A DNA stretch of 64,000 nt, taken from NCBI RefSeq assembly GCF_000820145.1, contig NZ_CDBW01000006.1:364257-428256 (forward strand). The letters are read 5' to 3'. Numbering within the stretch: the first letter of the stretch is position 1; each line of letters starts with the position of its first letter. Below are positions 25,017 through 33,739 of this stretch, piece after piece. The notes under the pieces are model-generated. The model worked only from the letters and a program-made list of their open reading frames with translations, searched no databases and was not told the origin of the DNA. Both the position numbers and the translations under genes were made by a program. Source of the stretch: Aeromonas sobria. GTDB lineage: Bacteria > Pseudomonadota > Gammaproteobacteria > Enterobacterales > Aeromonadaceae.

Positions 25017-25418
25017 TTAGATGAGGAAGTCATCCAGCTGACGACCTTGCTCGAGTTGCTCAGCCAGGAACTTAGGGGTACGGCCCTGGCCGGTCCAGGT
25101 TTTCTCTACGCCATTTTCAACATAACGGTATTTCGGTGGGCGAGGTGCTCGTTTAGCTTTAACCGCTGTCGCAACAATTGGGGCACTGCCTACCAACTCA
25201 GTCGGGTCAATGCCAGCTTGAGCCAACATCGCTTGAAACTCGGCCAGCTTTTGCTGGTGCTCAGCTTGGGCGGCTTGTTCTTTCTCCGCCAGCTCCAACC
25301 GTTCCAGATAAATCAGCTCGATTTTCTCGTGGGCTTCTTTGAGCTGATCCAGAGACAACTCACGCAGTGCTGCCCGCAGACTACGGATGTTCAACAGCAC
25401 TTTCAGAAATTCACTCAT
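25017..25418 (-). CDS. H-NS family nucleoid protein
   Basis: A 133-residue H-NS-like protein. The N-terminus (FLKVLLNIRSLRAALRELSLDQL) is the oligomerisation domain, residues about 35-70 form a coiled coil with a Glu/Ala/Gln-rich linker, and the C-terminus carries the DNA-binding signature RYVENGVEKTWTGQGRTPKFL. H-NS proteins silence AT-rich foreign DNA. Being carried on the island, it may silence the AT-rich cargo or blunt the cost of integration; it could also interfere with the host H-NS by forming mixed oligomers. The start MSEFLKVLLN is typical. Confidence 0.93.
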   Translation of the reverse strand: MSEFLKVLLNIRSLRAALRELSLDQLKEAHEKIELIYLERLELAEKEQAAQAEHQQKLAEFQAMLAQAGIDPTELVGSAPIVATAVKAKRAPRPPKYRYVENGVEKTWTGQGRTPKFLAEQLEQGRQLDDFLI

Positions 25419-25489
25419 AGATATCCTTTAATTAAATACGCAGGGATTGTTCTATAGCATACTAATGAGCACTGACGTGCTCAAGCGTC

Positions 25490-26161
25490 TTATCGTATTT
25501 GACTGCAACCGAAGTTTCGTTGCCCATCCATAACCTTCGTACTCTGTTTACTCAGGTAAGCCAGACGAAATAGAAAATCGTGATAGATTTTATCTCGATT
25601 AATTGCCGTACTGCGAAATAGATCATAGGTGCCTTTGGTAGGAAAATGAACCAAGTGAGCATGCTCTGGATGCGGTAAGTTTAGTGCACTACACCACGCT
25701 TTCTGTATCCTCACCCCCATGTTATCACCATCACTTTCTAAATAGTTACCCAGATAGGCGTAATCGTCTCTGTGGAAGAACAGCATGATGTGGTAATGGT
25801 GGTGCGCTGATAACTCCTTTTCCCTGCACCAGATGTAAGCAGGTAGACGAGGCTCCCCTCGTCGGTTGTTACGTCTATGGTTTGCTTTGATCTGGCTTTT
25901 AAGGGATTCCATGAAGCGTGTGATCACCGCCGGGTCAGTGCGCTGCAGGCAGGTAAGCTGATCCAGGTCGTATGCAGTGGTATCCACTGCGAACCTTAAA
26001 TCGCATCGAATAGCAAAGACTCTAGGCGTCTCTGTTAATACTTGAGCTGTAAAGTCTACACTACGCGCCAGATAATCCAGGTTCATTGGCCCATATCCAG
26101 ATATGCATTTCTGCAACAGTGCTTCAAATTCCATATTGGTTAATAATATTTTGTCATACAT
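25490..26161 (-). CDS. Inovirus Gp2 / YagK-YfjJ-like protein
   Basis: A 223-residue protein from ATG 26161 (AGGAG 8 nt upstream; a GTG three codons earlier is less likely). It resembles the YagK/YfjJ C-terminal domain family, called inovirus Gp2 in phage annotation: AIRCDLRF near residue 50, the R-rich NHRRNNRRGEPRLPAYIWCRE, and SAHHHYHIMLFFHRDDY. The HYH segment is HUH-like, as in replication initiators, but the catalytic tyrosine is not certain. In CP4-type elements such genes neighbour AlpA and YfjI, as they do here. A replication or regulatory role for the island is an inference. A 66-bp tandem repeat lies upstream. Confidence 0.75.
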   Translation of the reverse strand: MYDKILLTNMEFEALLQKCISGYGPMNLDYLARSVDFTAQVLTETPRVFAIRCDLRFAVDTTAYDLDQLTCLQRTDPAVITRFMESLKSQIKANHRRNNRRGEPRLPAYIWCREKELSAHHHYHIMLFFHRDDYAYLGNYLESDGDNMGVRIQKAWCSALNLPHPEHAHLVHFPTKGTYDLFRSTAINRDKIYHDFLFRLAYLSKQSTKVMDGQRNFGCSQIR

Positions 26162-26317
26162 AATGATCACTCCTAAATGCTAAGTGTTTGAAAATGTTAT
26201 GCCTAACACAATAACGTGAGTCAGTATTTTAAATAAAATTTAATCCTCCCCTCTCAAGAGAGAGGGGATATATAGACTATAATGTAGTCCCTGTTACAGG
26301 GCGTATAACGCGTATGA

Positions 26318-26449
26318 TTACATATGGTTTATCGATATATATCAGATATGCTTTGTTGATATGCAGTAAACATACTTTATATATTACATATGGTTTATCG
26401 ATATATATCAGATATGCTTTGTTGATATGCAGTAAACATACTTTATATA
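26318..26449. repeat. Two tandem copies of a 66-bp AT-rich repeat
   Basis: Positions 26318-26383 and 26384-26449 are essentially identical; each unit begins TTACATATGGTTTATCGATA and ends with a run like ACATACTTTATATA. A third partial start (TACATA) follows. The surroundings (26171-26577) have no gene. Its place between the Gp2-like and YfjI-like genes suggests iteron- or operator-type repeats, perhaps a replication origin; no known origin motif was recognised. Confidence 0.85.
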
Positions 26450-26577
26450 ATACATATACCGGACACATTCTCCCCATCAATTAAATAATGTAATAAGCTC
26501 AAGTCTTGCCATATAAGGCCCGCAATGAATTACACGTTAAATAACGTGATAAATATCAACTCTGAAGTTATTTTCGA

Positions 26578-28191
26578 TTAGAAGACAAATTGTTTACCCA
26601 ATTCATCAGGATCAATCAAGTCTTCAATGCTTGGAACTGCCGTATTATTTTGTAAGCTGATACCTCCTCTCCCGCTATAAAACCTTGAGATATTACTACC
26701 ATAGTAGGGCTCACCATAGGGGCCACTTATGTCTTTAAAAACCATAGGATTCTCTAATCCATTACTAAGAAATGGATGCTTCCTGTACGACAGGATAACA
26801 CTAATAGATTGTTTTTTCTTAAAGCAAATTATGTGTTCCTCTGCGAGGAGTATGTTAATTGCCTCAGCCAGCCCCTTTTGATTCCGAATGCTATAAGGGC
26901 CACAACGTCTAATCGTACTTTTTTTAATCGGCATACCATTGAAGTTATCGTATAACCATTTTAATAGTACCTCGGCACCACGACGGTCCGGCAGCGTAAA
27001 GGATGCAGATGATTTGAATAGATTCATCGCATGTTCAAAATATAGTTCTGTTAGCTGAATCGCAGTTTTCATCGTTTCTTTCTCAACAACAGGTTCTATC
27101 TTCTGAGCATGACTAATGACATGCAGTACTGCCGCCAACCGGGTCGCCTGCTCCATAAATTTAGAACCAAACTCCGTGTACTCCTCAAGCCATTGCCCCT
27201 TAGCCATCGCAGCTTCAATTTGGTTGTACTTCTCCAGCCATAGCCACTCAGCATCAGGAGATAACGTTAATACATCACGTTTATCGCCTCGTGTGACTCG
27301 TTCTTCTCCTAATGCTAAAAGGCGATGAACAGTTGCGTAAAAATCATCGAGCGGCATCATGTTGTGTTGTGTAACCAAGCCGTATTCATATCGCTTACCA
27401 ATTTCAGATTCAGGCTGGCAAAAAAATACCCTTGAAAAAAAGCCTGAACTACGCATGGTCTCCCCGTTCCGTTCATTAAAGGCGTTGAACAGTTCAGGTT
27501 GGATCATCAGGCTCATTGTTAACCGAGCACCTTCTATTTTGCTGCTTGCGTTATTAACCCTATCAATGATAAGTGGTTGGTTAGACCACAGAGAACAAAA
27601 AAGCGCAGAGTCTTTCAGCAAGTCACCATTAAAAATGGAACCAGCTTCGTCTGACATTAGAGCAAGAGAAACCTCATGGCCGATTAGCATTTTTTTTAAT
27701 GCCGCAGTTGAGACATCATTAATCAACATACGCTTACTCTGTGGTTCCATGGGTTTACTTCTCATATGGTCCTTAAATTTTTCATCAAGCTCGCTGAATT
27801 CAGTACTTCCCTGTGCACTCATTTTTCTCAAGGCAGTAATGATTGCATTTTTCTTTATCTCCCACAGTTCCGCCCCTATCTTGAACTCTTCATATTCACG
27901 CTTGTAGGCCTCGTACATATTTTTTGCAAATTCATAAATGGGTTTCATCAAGTACTTATCAACCGTACTTTTTCTCTCACCCGAGTTCGCCAACACAATA
28001 AAAAATAACGATGTGGGGAAAACCATTCCTTTCTTTGGACTGATGTCAACGAGCTGTTGAGCTAGGATACTCACCACACTCAACAATTCCGTGAGGATCA
28101 GCAGCCGAGGAGCCTTTGTTATACAGTGCAAGAGATCCATGACTGCCAGTATCGATAGCGGCAGTCTTTTAAGTATGCGGTCAAGGTTCAT
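26578..28191 (-). CDS. YfjI family DUF3987 protein
   Basis: A 537-residue protein of the DUF3987/YfjI type found in CP4-like islands and phage satellites. A P-loop-like ANSGERKSTVDKYLMKPI (about residue 68) and a probable Walker B region (LALMSDEAGSIFNGDLL) place it among AAA-type primase or helicase relatives. The later part has FFSRVFFCQPES and a helical C-terminal region. Likely role: DNA replication of the element. The start ATG has AAGGAG 7 nt upstream. It is preceded by an AlpA-like gene 22 nt away, so they form one unit. The last about 60 residues are low in conserved features. Confidence 0.82.
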   Translation of the reverse strand: MNLDRILKRLPLSILAVMDLLHCITKAPRLLILTELLSVVSILAQQLVDISPKKGMVFPTSLFFIVLANSGERKSTVDKYLMKPIYEFAKNMYEAYKREYEEFKIGAELWEIKKNAIITALRKMSAQGSTEFSELDEKFKDHMRSKPMEPQSKRMLINDVSTAALKKMLIGHEVSLALMSDEAGSIFNGDLLKDSALFCSLWSNQPLIIDRVNNASSKIEGARLTMSLMIQPELFNAFNERNGETMRSSGFFSRVFFCQPESEIGKRYEYGLVTQHNMMPLDDFYATVHRLLALGEERVTRGDKRDVLTLSPDAEWLWLEKYNQIEAAMAKGQWLEEYTEFGSKFMEQATRLAAVLHVISHAQKIEPVVEKETMKTAIQLTELYFEHAMNLFKSSASFTLPDRRGAEVLLKWLYDNFNGMPIKKSTIRRCGPYSIRNQKGLAEAINILLAEEHIICFKKKQSISVILSYRKHPFLSNGLENPMVFKDISGPYGEPYYGSNISRFYSGRGGISLQNNTAVPSIEDLIDPDELGKQFVF

Positions 28192-28213
28192 AAGGTTACT
28201 CCTTACCTATGTG

Positions 28214-28435
28214 TTAGCGGGTAGCAATCCAGTGTTGTACTTCACTCAGGCGCCAACCTATGGCTGATCTAGCCGATCCTGAGAGCCGAATTGGCTTTGG
28301 GAAAGACGGATCGTAACGACGAGATTTCGCATTGATCTTTTCGTAAACCGTTGACCTGCCAGTAGCAACCATGGCTAGCAGCTCAGGCAATCTGATAATC
28401 CGATCAACATACTCAACGTTCTTGGGATCTCGCAT
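28214..28435 (-). CDS. AlpA-like DNA-binding regulator
   Basis: A 73-residue protein from ATG 28435 (AAGGAA upstream), a start that matches the AlpA/CP4-57 regulator family. It has the winged-helix pattern DRIIRLPELLAMVATGRST, VYEKINAK, DPSFPKPIRL and the GWRLSEVQHWI end. AlpA homologues act as excisionase-like or transcription activators of integrase genes in P4-type islands. It probably controls the YfjI and Gp2-like genes downstream. A longer frame upstream (to 28597) lacks the family match and is not used. Confidence 0.9.
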   Translation of the reverse strand: MRDPKNVEYVDRIIRLPELLAMVATGRSTVYEKINAKSRRYDPSFPKPIRLSGSARSAIGWRLSEVQHWIATR

Positions 28436-28684
28436 TTGATGACTTCCTTCTTGGTTATGTGAACTAGCGACTCGCATCATTCCCCAAAGAAGCGTTAATC
28501 TCACGGAGGCAAACTGAGGACCCAAGACTTTCTCTTTTTTGTTTGTTTTTCGACCACAAAACAACAAGGTTGTATGAGGCTGGTAAAATTTAAACATTAT
28601 ATTTACATCCGGGGTATCTCCCAGGTATCAAGACACCAGATGTACATCCATCAATCTCATGCCCTGTACTAAGGAGCCGACCAT

Positions 28685-30754
28685 ATGCACGTACACGCAA
28701 CGCACGTTTTTGCCAACTTGATGTATTTTCTTTCCGATGCTCTGGGTTTCTGGCCCAAGGGCCGTAAATCTGAAATGCGCTATAGAACAAAGTACGATTC
28801 TCACAGAAAACACTTCGCTGAATATGGTGTTGAAGAGGTAACGCTGAACAAGCTCACTGCATACCTTCATACGGGGATTACTCTTCCTCCATTAATGATC
28901 AATAATCACATCGATATTCTAGAGAGTCTGTGTAATACCGTGCTCAGAACCCCCCTGATGCCTAACCTTAGATCTAATGAGTACATGACTCAGATTTATA
29001 TTAGGAGTGCTTTAATACCGATACTGTGTGCTGATATTGCCATATTTCAATCTGATTCATCTAAAGAATCAATTTACTATCATCTTGATCACTGGCTAAA
29101 ATTAGATGGTCTTCTTAAAGAAAGCGAAAATGAACCTAAAGTGATAAACAAACTCTTTGCAAAAAAACACTTGCAGGAATACATTGAAACTCACTTTAAC
29201 CTTTCAGAAATGTTCGTTATCAAACCGATAACTGATTATCTTGACTTGCTTGCTAAAAAAGGAAATCAAACTGCTACTACAGTGAGACAACGCACTGCAG
29301 AGTGTGTTTCAACCATTGAAAAGCATCATTCTTTACAAGAGAAATTCGACAACAATGAAGAGAATATATCAAATAACAGCATAGAGCTCGACCATACACT
29401 AAAATCTAGAGTTCAAGAGCTATCTGCCATGTATATAGCATTCACAACACTCCAATATATACAAGCTCAAATCGGTCTAATTGACATTTTCCATCATACA
29501 TATAACGCTATGTGTAGCAATGTTCAATCACACCTATCAATAATTAAAGAAAGATTAACGGCGGCTCTTAGTGAAGACTATACCAAGAGGGGGACATTAG
29601 AACAGCAAGTCTCGCTTATTGATAGTAAGGCTTCAAGAAAACTGACTATAGAAAAAAAGAAATATATTACACGCTTGATACTAGAGGATATGATCCCACT
29701 ATTTCATCAGGAATTTCCTTCGTTATCTCCGAGCGAATACCAACTTATGACTCAAGCACATAAAGAGTCTCAAGTTTTGTCAAAGATGGTTTCACTTCCC
29801 CCTAATAGCGCCACAGGAATACTGAATGAGCAACTTAATGCATCTGAATATTCAGATGATGGTGAAATCGTTGTCCCAGCATTTAAGAACGAATATTATA
29901 AAGTTATTTACAATTTTGCTCACTCACGAGGTAGCCTATTGCAATGGCATTACGATCCCATCTCATTCACTGTTTTTATCCTCTCTTTATTACAATGTGG
30001 AAAACCCAATAGTGCATTGCAAGCAATCAAGAAAGCACCAAGAGAAAAGCTACCGCTGTTTGGTTTTGTAAAACATTTATTAGCCGTTATTCGAGTAGGG
30101 TTAACCTACAAATTAGAAAAGGAGAAGATTAAGCACGAGAGCTTAACAGAGCAAGTCAACGACATTATCAATCATCAGGGTGTTATTAGCCTACTAGCAC
30201 CGCGACCTTATCACTTGTTTGATGAAAATTCATGGCTAGGGGAGAAACAATACCTTAGATACTCTTTGGTCTCAGGAAATAACACATACGCGGCAACAGT
30301 TATTCAAGCTATTTATGCATACAATTATACAGTCGCAAAAATCACTACACGCAACGACATGATCTTCTCGGACGACAACCCTCCCTATATCGACAGGGTA
30401 AATATAAAAGATATAAATCATCAAACACCATTAATAGTCCATGGTTTATTGAATGAACTAAATAACATATCAGGAAAACTCTTGGCTAGTCTTGAAAAAA
30501 CAAAGCGACTTGACACACCAAGTGAATTTATGAAATGTATTCTCGATGAAGATATCCTGACTCGCTCCGACCTAGAGAGAAATCTTATACACTGTATTGA
30601 TGGTTCCACACTAGCGGTATGTCTGCTGGACTACTTGACGCTGATTATGTTTTTATCTCCCAAAGGGGATGATGTGAGTAACATTATAAAGTTAGGTGAA
30701 AATCATAAGGTGGTCGAATTATTATTTAAGTCATCTACCGCCAAGACATGTTAG
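28685..30754 (+). CDS. Large hypothetical protein, family unknown
   Basis: A 689-residue protein I do not recognise. The ATG at 28685 has a strong AAGGAG 8 nt upstream. There is no signal peptide and no convincing membrane helix; the sequence is mostly helical, with long charged and coiled-coil-like segments (about residues 205-240 and 300-350). No P-loop, HNH, PD-(D/E)XK or other catalytic signature is evident. The DNA is AT-rich. It is read alone, divergently from the AlpA-YfjI unit (249 bp apart). Large standalone unknown proteins at this place in CP4-like islands are often cargo such as defence genes, but that is only context. Confidence 0.75.
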   Translation: MHVHATHVFANLMYFLSDALGFWPKGRKSEMRYRTKYDSHRKHFAEYGVEEVTLNKLTAYLHTGITLPPLMINNHIDILESLCNTVLRTPLMPNLRSNEYMTQIYIRSALIPILCADIAIFQSDSSKESIYYHLDHWLKLDGLLKESENEPKVINKLFAKKHLQEYIETHFNLSEMFVIKPITDYLDLLAKKGNQTATTVRQRTAECVSTIEKHHSLQEKFDNNEENISNNSIELDHTLKSRVQELSAMYIAFTTLQYIQAQIGLIDIFHHTYNAMCSNVQSHLSIIKERLTAALSEDYTKRGTLEQQVSLIDSKASRKLTIEKKKYITRLILEDMIPLFHQEFPSLSPSEYQLMTQAHKESQVLSKMVSLPPNSATGILNEQLNASEYSDDGEIVVPAFKNEYYKVIYNFAHSRGSLLQWHYDPISFTVFILSLLQCGKPNSALQAIKKAPREKLPLFGFVKHLLAVIRVGLTYKLEKEKIKHESLTEQVNDIINHQGVISLLAPRPYHLFDENSWLGEKQYLRYSLVSGNNTYAATVIQAIYAYNYTVAKITTRNDMIFSDDNPPYIDRVNIKDINHQTPLIVHGLLNELNNISGKLLASLEKTKRLDTPSEFMKCILDEDILTRSDLERNLIHCIDGSTLAVCLLDYLTLIMFLSPKGDDVSNIIKLGENHKVVELLFKSSTAKTC

Positions 30755-31502
30755 CCTCTAGGGAGCTAGAATGAGGCTCTATCAGTGCTTGCATTGATAG
30801 ATGCCTCCACTCTAAATCCTATTTTACCCAGCTACTTTTGCTATTCGTATCAAAAATAGCACTTAAAAAGCGCATCGAGGGTATTGACAAAAGTTGAATT
30901 CTTGGTTCCCTTGCTAGTTCGCATCATTGGTGATCAGAGGCTGTTGCATGATTTAAATAATGGATTTTAATCGCCGTATACATTTCAGATACTCTTAAAA
31001 GTCATTCACCACACAAATACATTAATGTTAATTTCAAATAACTTTGGATATACTTTATTAAAGTGAACCATCCCAAAGGAGTGCGCAATACGCACTCCTT
31101 TTCTTATAAAGGAATCATTATGTTTGCCTCTATAACTTATATGCACTGTATGAACAGTTGGTCAAATTTAATATTGATACTGATTTGGGGAGGGACCACG
31201 CATTAGTGATGTGTATTCCCAGCTGTACTCCAAGAGTGATTAGGACGGCTGTCTAACCAAATCAAAGTAACACCACTAGATTTTTGTGATACGTGGTGTA
31301 GTCAACAATTACTGAAACAGTCATAAGATGACACATTACGTCTTTAAACCACTGGTTTGATTCAATAGATCAAGCCCTAGTGACACTCACGAAATCGGCA
31401 CTCATTTCATCTATTTTCCTCCATTTTCTGGTCATTAAGGTCTCTTCGAGACTTTTGACCATGGGGGTCAGTGTACCTTGCCCTATTGACCGGGAGGAGA
31501 CC
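30755..31502. other. AT-rich gap before the resolvase gene
   Basis: About 750 bases with no clear gene. It holds a strong terminator (31075-31102, 11-bp stem). Behind it a 28-codon frame (31120-31206) has AAAGGA upstream and could be a leader or small protein, but has no family. The last 120 bases, with GGTCATTAAGGTCTCTTCGA and inverted GAGAC elements, may contain the recombination (res) site of the resolvase. Confidence 0.35.
31075..31102 (+). terminator. Terminator behind the 689-residue gene
   Basis: Perfect 11-bp stem AAAGGAGTGCG / CGCACTCCTTT with a CAATA loop followed by TC and more T-rich bases. It lies 320 nt after the large unknown gene. Confidence 0.75.
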
Positions 31503-32051
31503 ATGGCACTGGTAGGTTACGCACGTGTTAGTACGGGAGGTCAGAGCCTGGAAGTCCAGCTTCGAGCGCTGGCCGAATGCAATAAAGTTTTCCAGGAGAA
31601 GGTTAGCGGAGCCAGTGATGATAGACCGCAACTTACTCTCCTGTTGGATTATGTGAAGGAGGGAGATGTGATGATGGTTACCAAGCTGGATCGTCTGGCT
31701 CGTAATACTCGTCACCTATTGGAGATATCAGAATTTCTACAACACAAGCAAGTTGCATTGCGGATATTGAACCTGGGGATCGATACCTCAACGCCTACCG
31801 GCAAGTTAATGCTCACCATGATAGGCGCTATAGCGACGTTTGAGCGAGAGCTAATGTTGGAACGACAAGCTGAGGGTATTGAGTTAGCCAAGCGACGAGG
31901 TGTTTATAAAGGCCGAAAGCCTACAGCCATGGCAAAAGGCAATGAAGTCCTAGCACTGGTCGCCAAAGGATTACCCAGAACTGAAATTGCCAAACGCACG
32001 GGGATCAGTATCTCCAGTGTGCAACGCATTCTCAGATCTCAGAGCAACTGA
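31503..32051 (+). CDS. Serine recombinase (resolvase/invertase)
   Basis: A 182-residue small serine recombinase from ATG 31503 (GGGAGGAG upstream). The catalytic serine is in GYARVSTGGQSLEVQ, the arginine-bearing motif in VTKLDRLARN, and the E-helix end in AIATFERELMLERQAEGIE. A C-terminal helix-turn-helix (PRTEIAKRTGISISSVQRIL) binds DNA. Such enzymes resolve cointegrates or invert segments. It is most like Tn3-type resolvases. No transposase or 38-bp terminal repeats were found beside it, so it may be a relic of a Tn3-type insertion or an island-maintenance enzyme. Confidence 0.92.
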   Translation: MALVGYARVSTGGQSLEVQLRALAECNKVFQEKVSGASDDRPQLTLLLDYVKEGDVMMVTKLDRLARNTRHLLEISEFLQHKQVALRILNLGIDTSTPTGKLMLTMIGAIATFERELMLERQAEGIELAKRRGVYKGRKPTAMAKGNEVLALVAKGLPRTEIAKRTGISISSVQRILRSQSN

Positions 32052-32126
32052 AAAATAGTGTGGTTTACCGTTCCTAACGATAGCCATGCACCTCTATTTA
32101 ATAATCGTAATTCGGTGAGATAAAAA

Positions 32127-32570
32127 ATGAAAAAGCTGACATTCTGCTTACTACTAACGCTTATGTCTGGAAGTCAATCAATACAGGCGGCAGAGCCGTT
32201 CACAGGCTTTCTGCCAGCACTAGTACAGGACAAAACAGGGAAACCTTTTTGGTGCAATGCTCATTTGAAGTTAAATAGAAAATGTATCGCAACTGAAATC
32301 AGCAATCTTTCAATGGTCATTGTTCGCAGTCAGCCATTCGGTGAGTGTGAAGCGGGCATGTGGGGCTGGATCGCCACTGCGGGCTCCCCACACAAAATTG
32401 CCATTGGCTACACTATTACACCTGATGAAAAATTCAATATTTCAATGAAAGATATGTGTAGCCCAGGAACCGTCGTCAAATTTCAACCAAACAAAAAATA
32501 TAAGAATGAGGATGACTTGGTTGGTTTTTACAATGGCAAAGAAATATTCAGATATCTAGGGCGTAAATAA
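32127..32570 (+). CDS. Hypothetical exported protein
   Basis: A 147-residue protein with a signal peptide (hydrophobic residues 5-17, cleavage near IQA-AE). It contains four Cys residues in the mature part that could form disulfides, and a mixed beta-type sequence. I do not recognise a family. It lies 41 bp before an IrmA-like gene on the same strand, so the two may be co-expressed. An outer-surface or periplasmic role is likely from the signal peptide only. Confidence 0.6.
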   Translation: MKKLTFCLLLTLMSGSQSIQAAEPFTGFLPALVQDKTGKPFWCNAHLKLNRKCIATEISNLSMVIVRSQPFGECEAGMWGWIATAGSPHKIAIGYTITPDEKFNISMKDMCSPGTVVKFQPNKKYKNEDDLVGFYNGKEIFRYLGRK

Positions 32571-32611
32571 CCAAGTGATTTAAGAGATGAGTAATTGCTA
32601 CGAGGGTTTTT

Positions 32612-33055
32612 ATGAAAGACGTAAATCGGTATGTATTGGCCTCGACTCTGATATTCTCGGCCATCGCCTGCAGTGCGCAAGAACAACGTTATCTTGCTAT
32701 CCAACACACCGACACCGTATATGCCAACCAAGGCATCTGTGCATACAACTTCTCTTTAGATAGTGGTGGTGCAGACGAGTTTGGTCATTTGTATATCACG
32801 CTGCAATTTAATGACAAAAAGGGCAAAGCGCTGGTCGAATCAACGCTGGAGGTTGAACCCTTCGGCGGGAGCTCCGCTACTCGTTATGGTGGCGGTTTTA
32901 CGGAGGTTGATTGCGGACAGGTTGAGCAAGCCAAATCTATCGCCATTATTCAGGCGACCGAAGTCTTTGCACATAACCAAGTTACCCGTCTCCCCATCTC
33001 CACCTTCACACCCAAGTTTCATCAACCACTGAAGATCACCGTGGGCGGCAATTAA
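32612..33055 (+). CDS. IrmA-like exported protein
   Basis: A 147-residue protein with a signal peptide or lipobox-like segment (FSAIACSAQ). The mature part matches my recollection of the IrmA family: NQGICAYNFSLDSGG, DKKGKALVESTLEVEPFG, then SSATR and a PISTFTPKF end. E. coli IrmA is a small secreted fibronectin-like protein that imitates a cytokine receptor and is linked to Ag43 and CP4-44-type islands. Its presence beside RadC and YeeU homologues agrees with that setting. Two Cys residues (in ICAY and VDCG) would make the conserved disulfide. The assignment is by pattern memory, not alignment. Confidence 0.6.
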   Translation: MKDVNRYVLASTLIFSAIACSAQEQRYLAIQHTDTVYANQGICAYNFSLDSGGADEFGHLYITLQFNDKKGKALVESTLEVEPFGGSSATRYGGGFTEVDCGQVEQAKSIAIIQATEVFAHNQVTRLPISTFTPKFHQPLKITVGGN

Positions 33056-33076
33056 CCGCTCAGGAAAAACAAAGCC

Positions 33077-33109
33077 AAAGGGCGTCACCATTACGGTGAC
33101 GCCCTTTTT
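33077..33109 (+). terminator. Terminator behind the IrmA-like gene
   Basis: 13-bp stem AAAGGGCGTCACC / GGTGACGCCCTTT with a short loop, followed by TTT. Confidence 0.85.
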
Positions 33110-33141
33110 CATTTCCAACCCTTGATGAGGATCATCACCCC

Positions 33142-33720
33142 ATGACACGACATTTCATTATCGGCGATCACTTGGTAACACCGCAGCCTGAAGGACACCA
33201 TCACGGCATCTTTGTTGGCCATGATCAGGTCATTCACTACCTACCAACCCCTACTGGTGAGCACTCAGGCCAACTGGCGCTGACCTCGCTGGCTGAATTC
33301 AGTCAGCACTGCACCATTGAGGTCCAGCCCCATGTCCAACGCCTGTTCAGTCGAGAGGAAAGCCTGACACGGGCTTACGCCCGACTAAATGAAGGTGAGC
33401 AAGGTCAACAGTTCGCCAGTGGCGAGCGATTTGTCACTTGGTGCATCGAAGGGGTTGCACATCCCCCCAAGCTGCTGCAGACCGCAGTTGCTACGGTGGT
33501 GGCTGCCGAAGTAGCTCGACACACGTTGGGTAAAGCAGCCACCAGTGCAACCGCAGGACTTGCTGCCAGTACGCTAGCCACGGCTGCTGGCGGTAGTGGT
33601 ACCGCTGCGACGGTGGTGTCGCTCACCGGCATTGCTTCAGCCCCGCTGTTAGCTCCTCTTGCAGTAGGCGCCGTTGCAGCCTATGGCGTCAGCAAACTCT
33701 GGGATTGGCTCAAAGACTGA
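33142..33720 (+). CDS. LRAT/NlpC-P60-like protein with hydrophobic tail
   Basis: A 192-residue protein. The first about 115 residues look like a lecithin:retinol acyltransferase (LRAT) type domain of the NlpC/P60 superfamily: GDHLVTPQPEGHHHGIFVGHD with the catalytic His and FVTWCIEG with the Cys nucleophile. The last 75 residues are Ala/Gly/Thr-rich and hydrophobic (TAAGGSGTAATVV, LAPLAVGAVAAYG), likely a membrane hairpin. In bacteria such proteins occur on plasmids and islands; substrate unknown (acyl or amide transfer). It begins the plus-strand block of RadC/YeeU-type accessory genes. Confidence 0.75.
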   Translation: MTRHFIIGDHLVTPQPEGHHHGIFVGHDQVIHYLPTPTGEHSGQLALTSLAEFSQHCTIEVQPHVQRLFSREESLTRAYARLNEGEQGQQFASGERFVTWCIEGVAHPPKLLQTAVATVVAAEVARHTLGKAATSATAGLAASTLATAAGGSGTAATVVSLTGIASAPLLAPLAVGAVAAYGVSKLWDWLKD

Positions 33721-33739
33721 ATCTGTACGAGGAGAGATC

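Noticed and set aside
26318..26449. Possible CRISPR array
   Set aside because: Only two 66-bp units in direct contact without spacers, and no cas genes nearby.
28590..28870. Minus-strand frames between alpA and the 689-residue gene
   Set aside because: They overlap the strong ribosome-binding site and start of the large gene and have no start signal or family.
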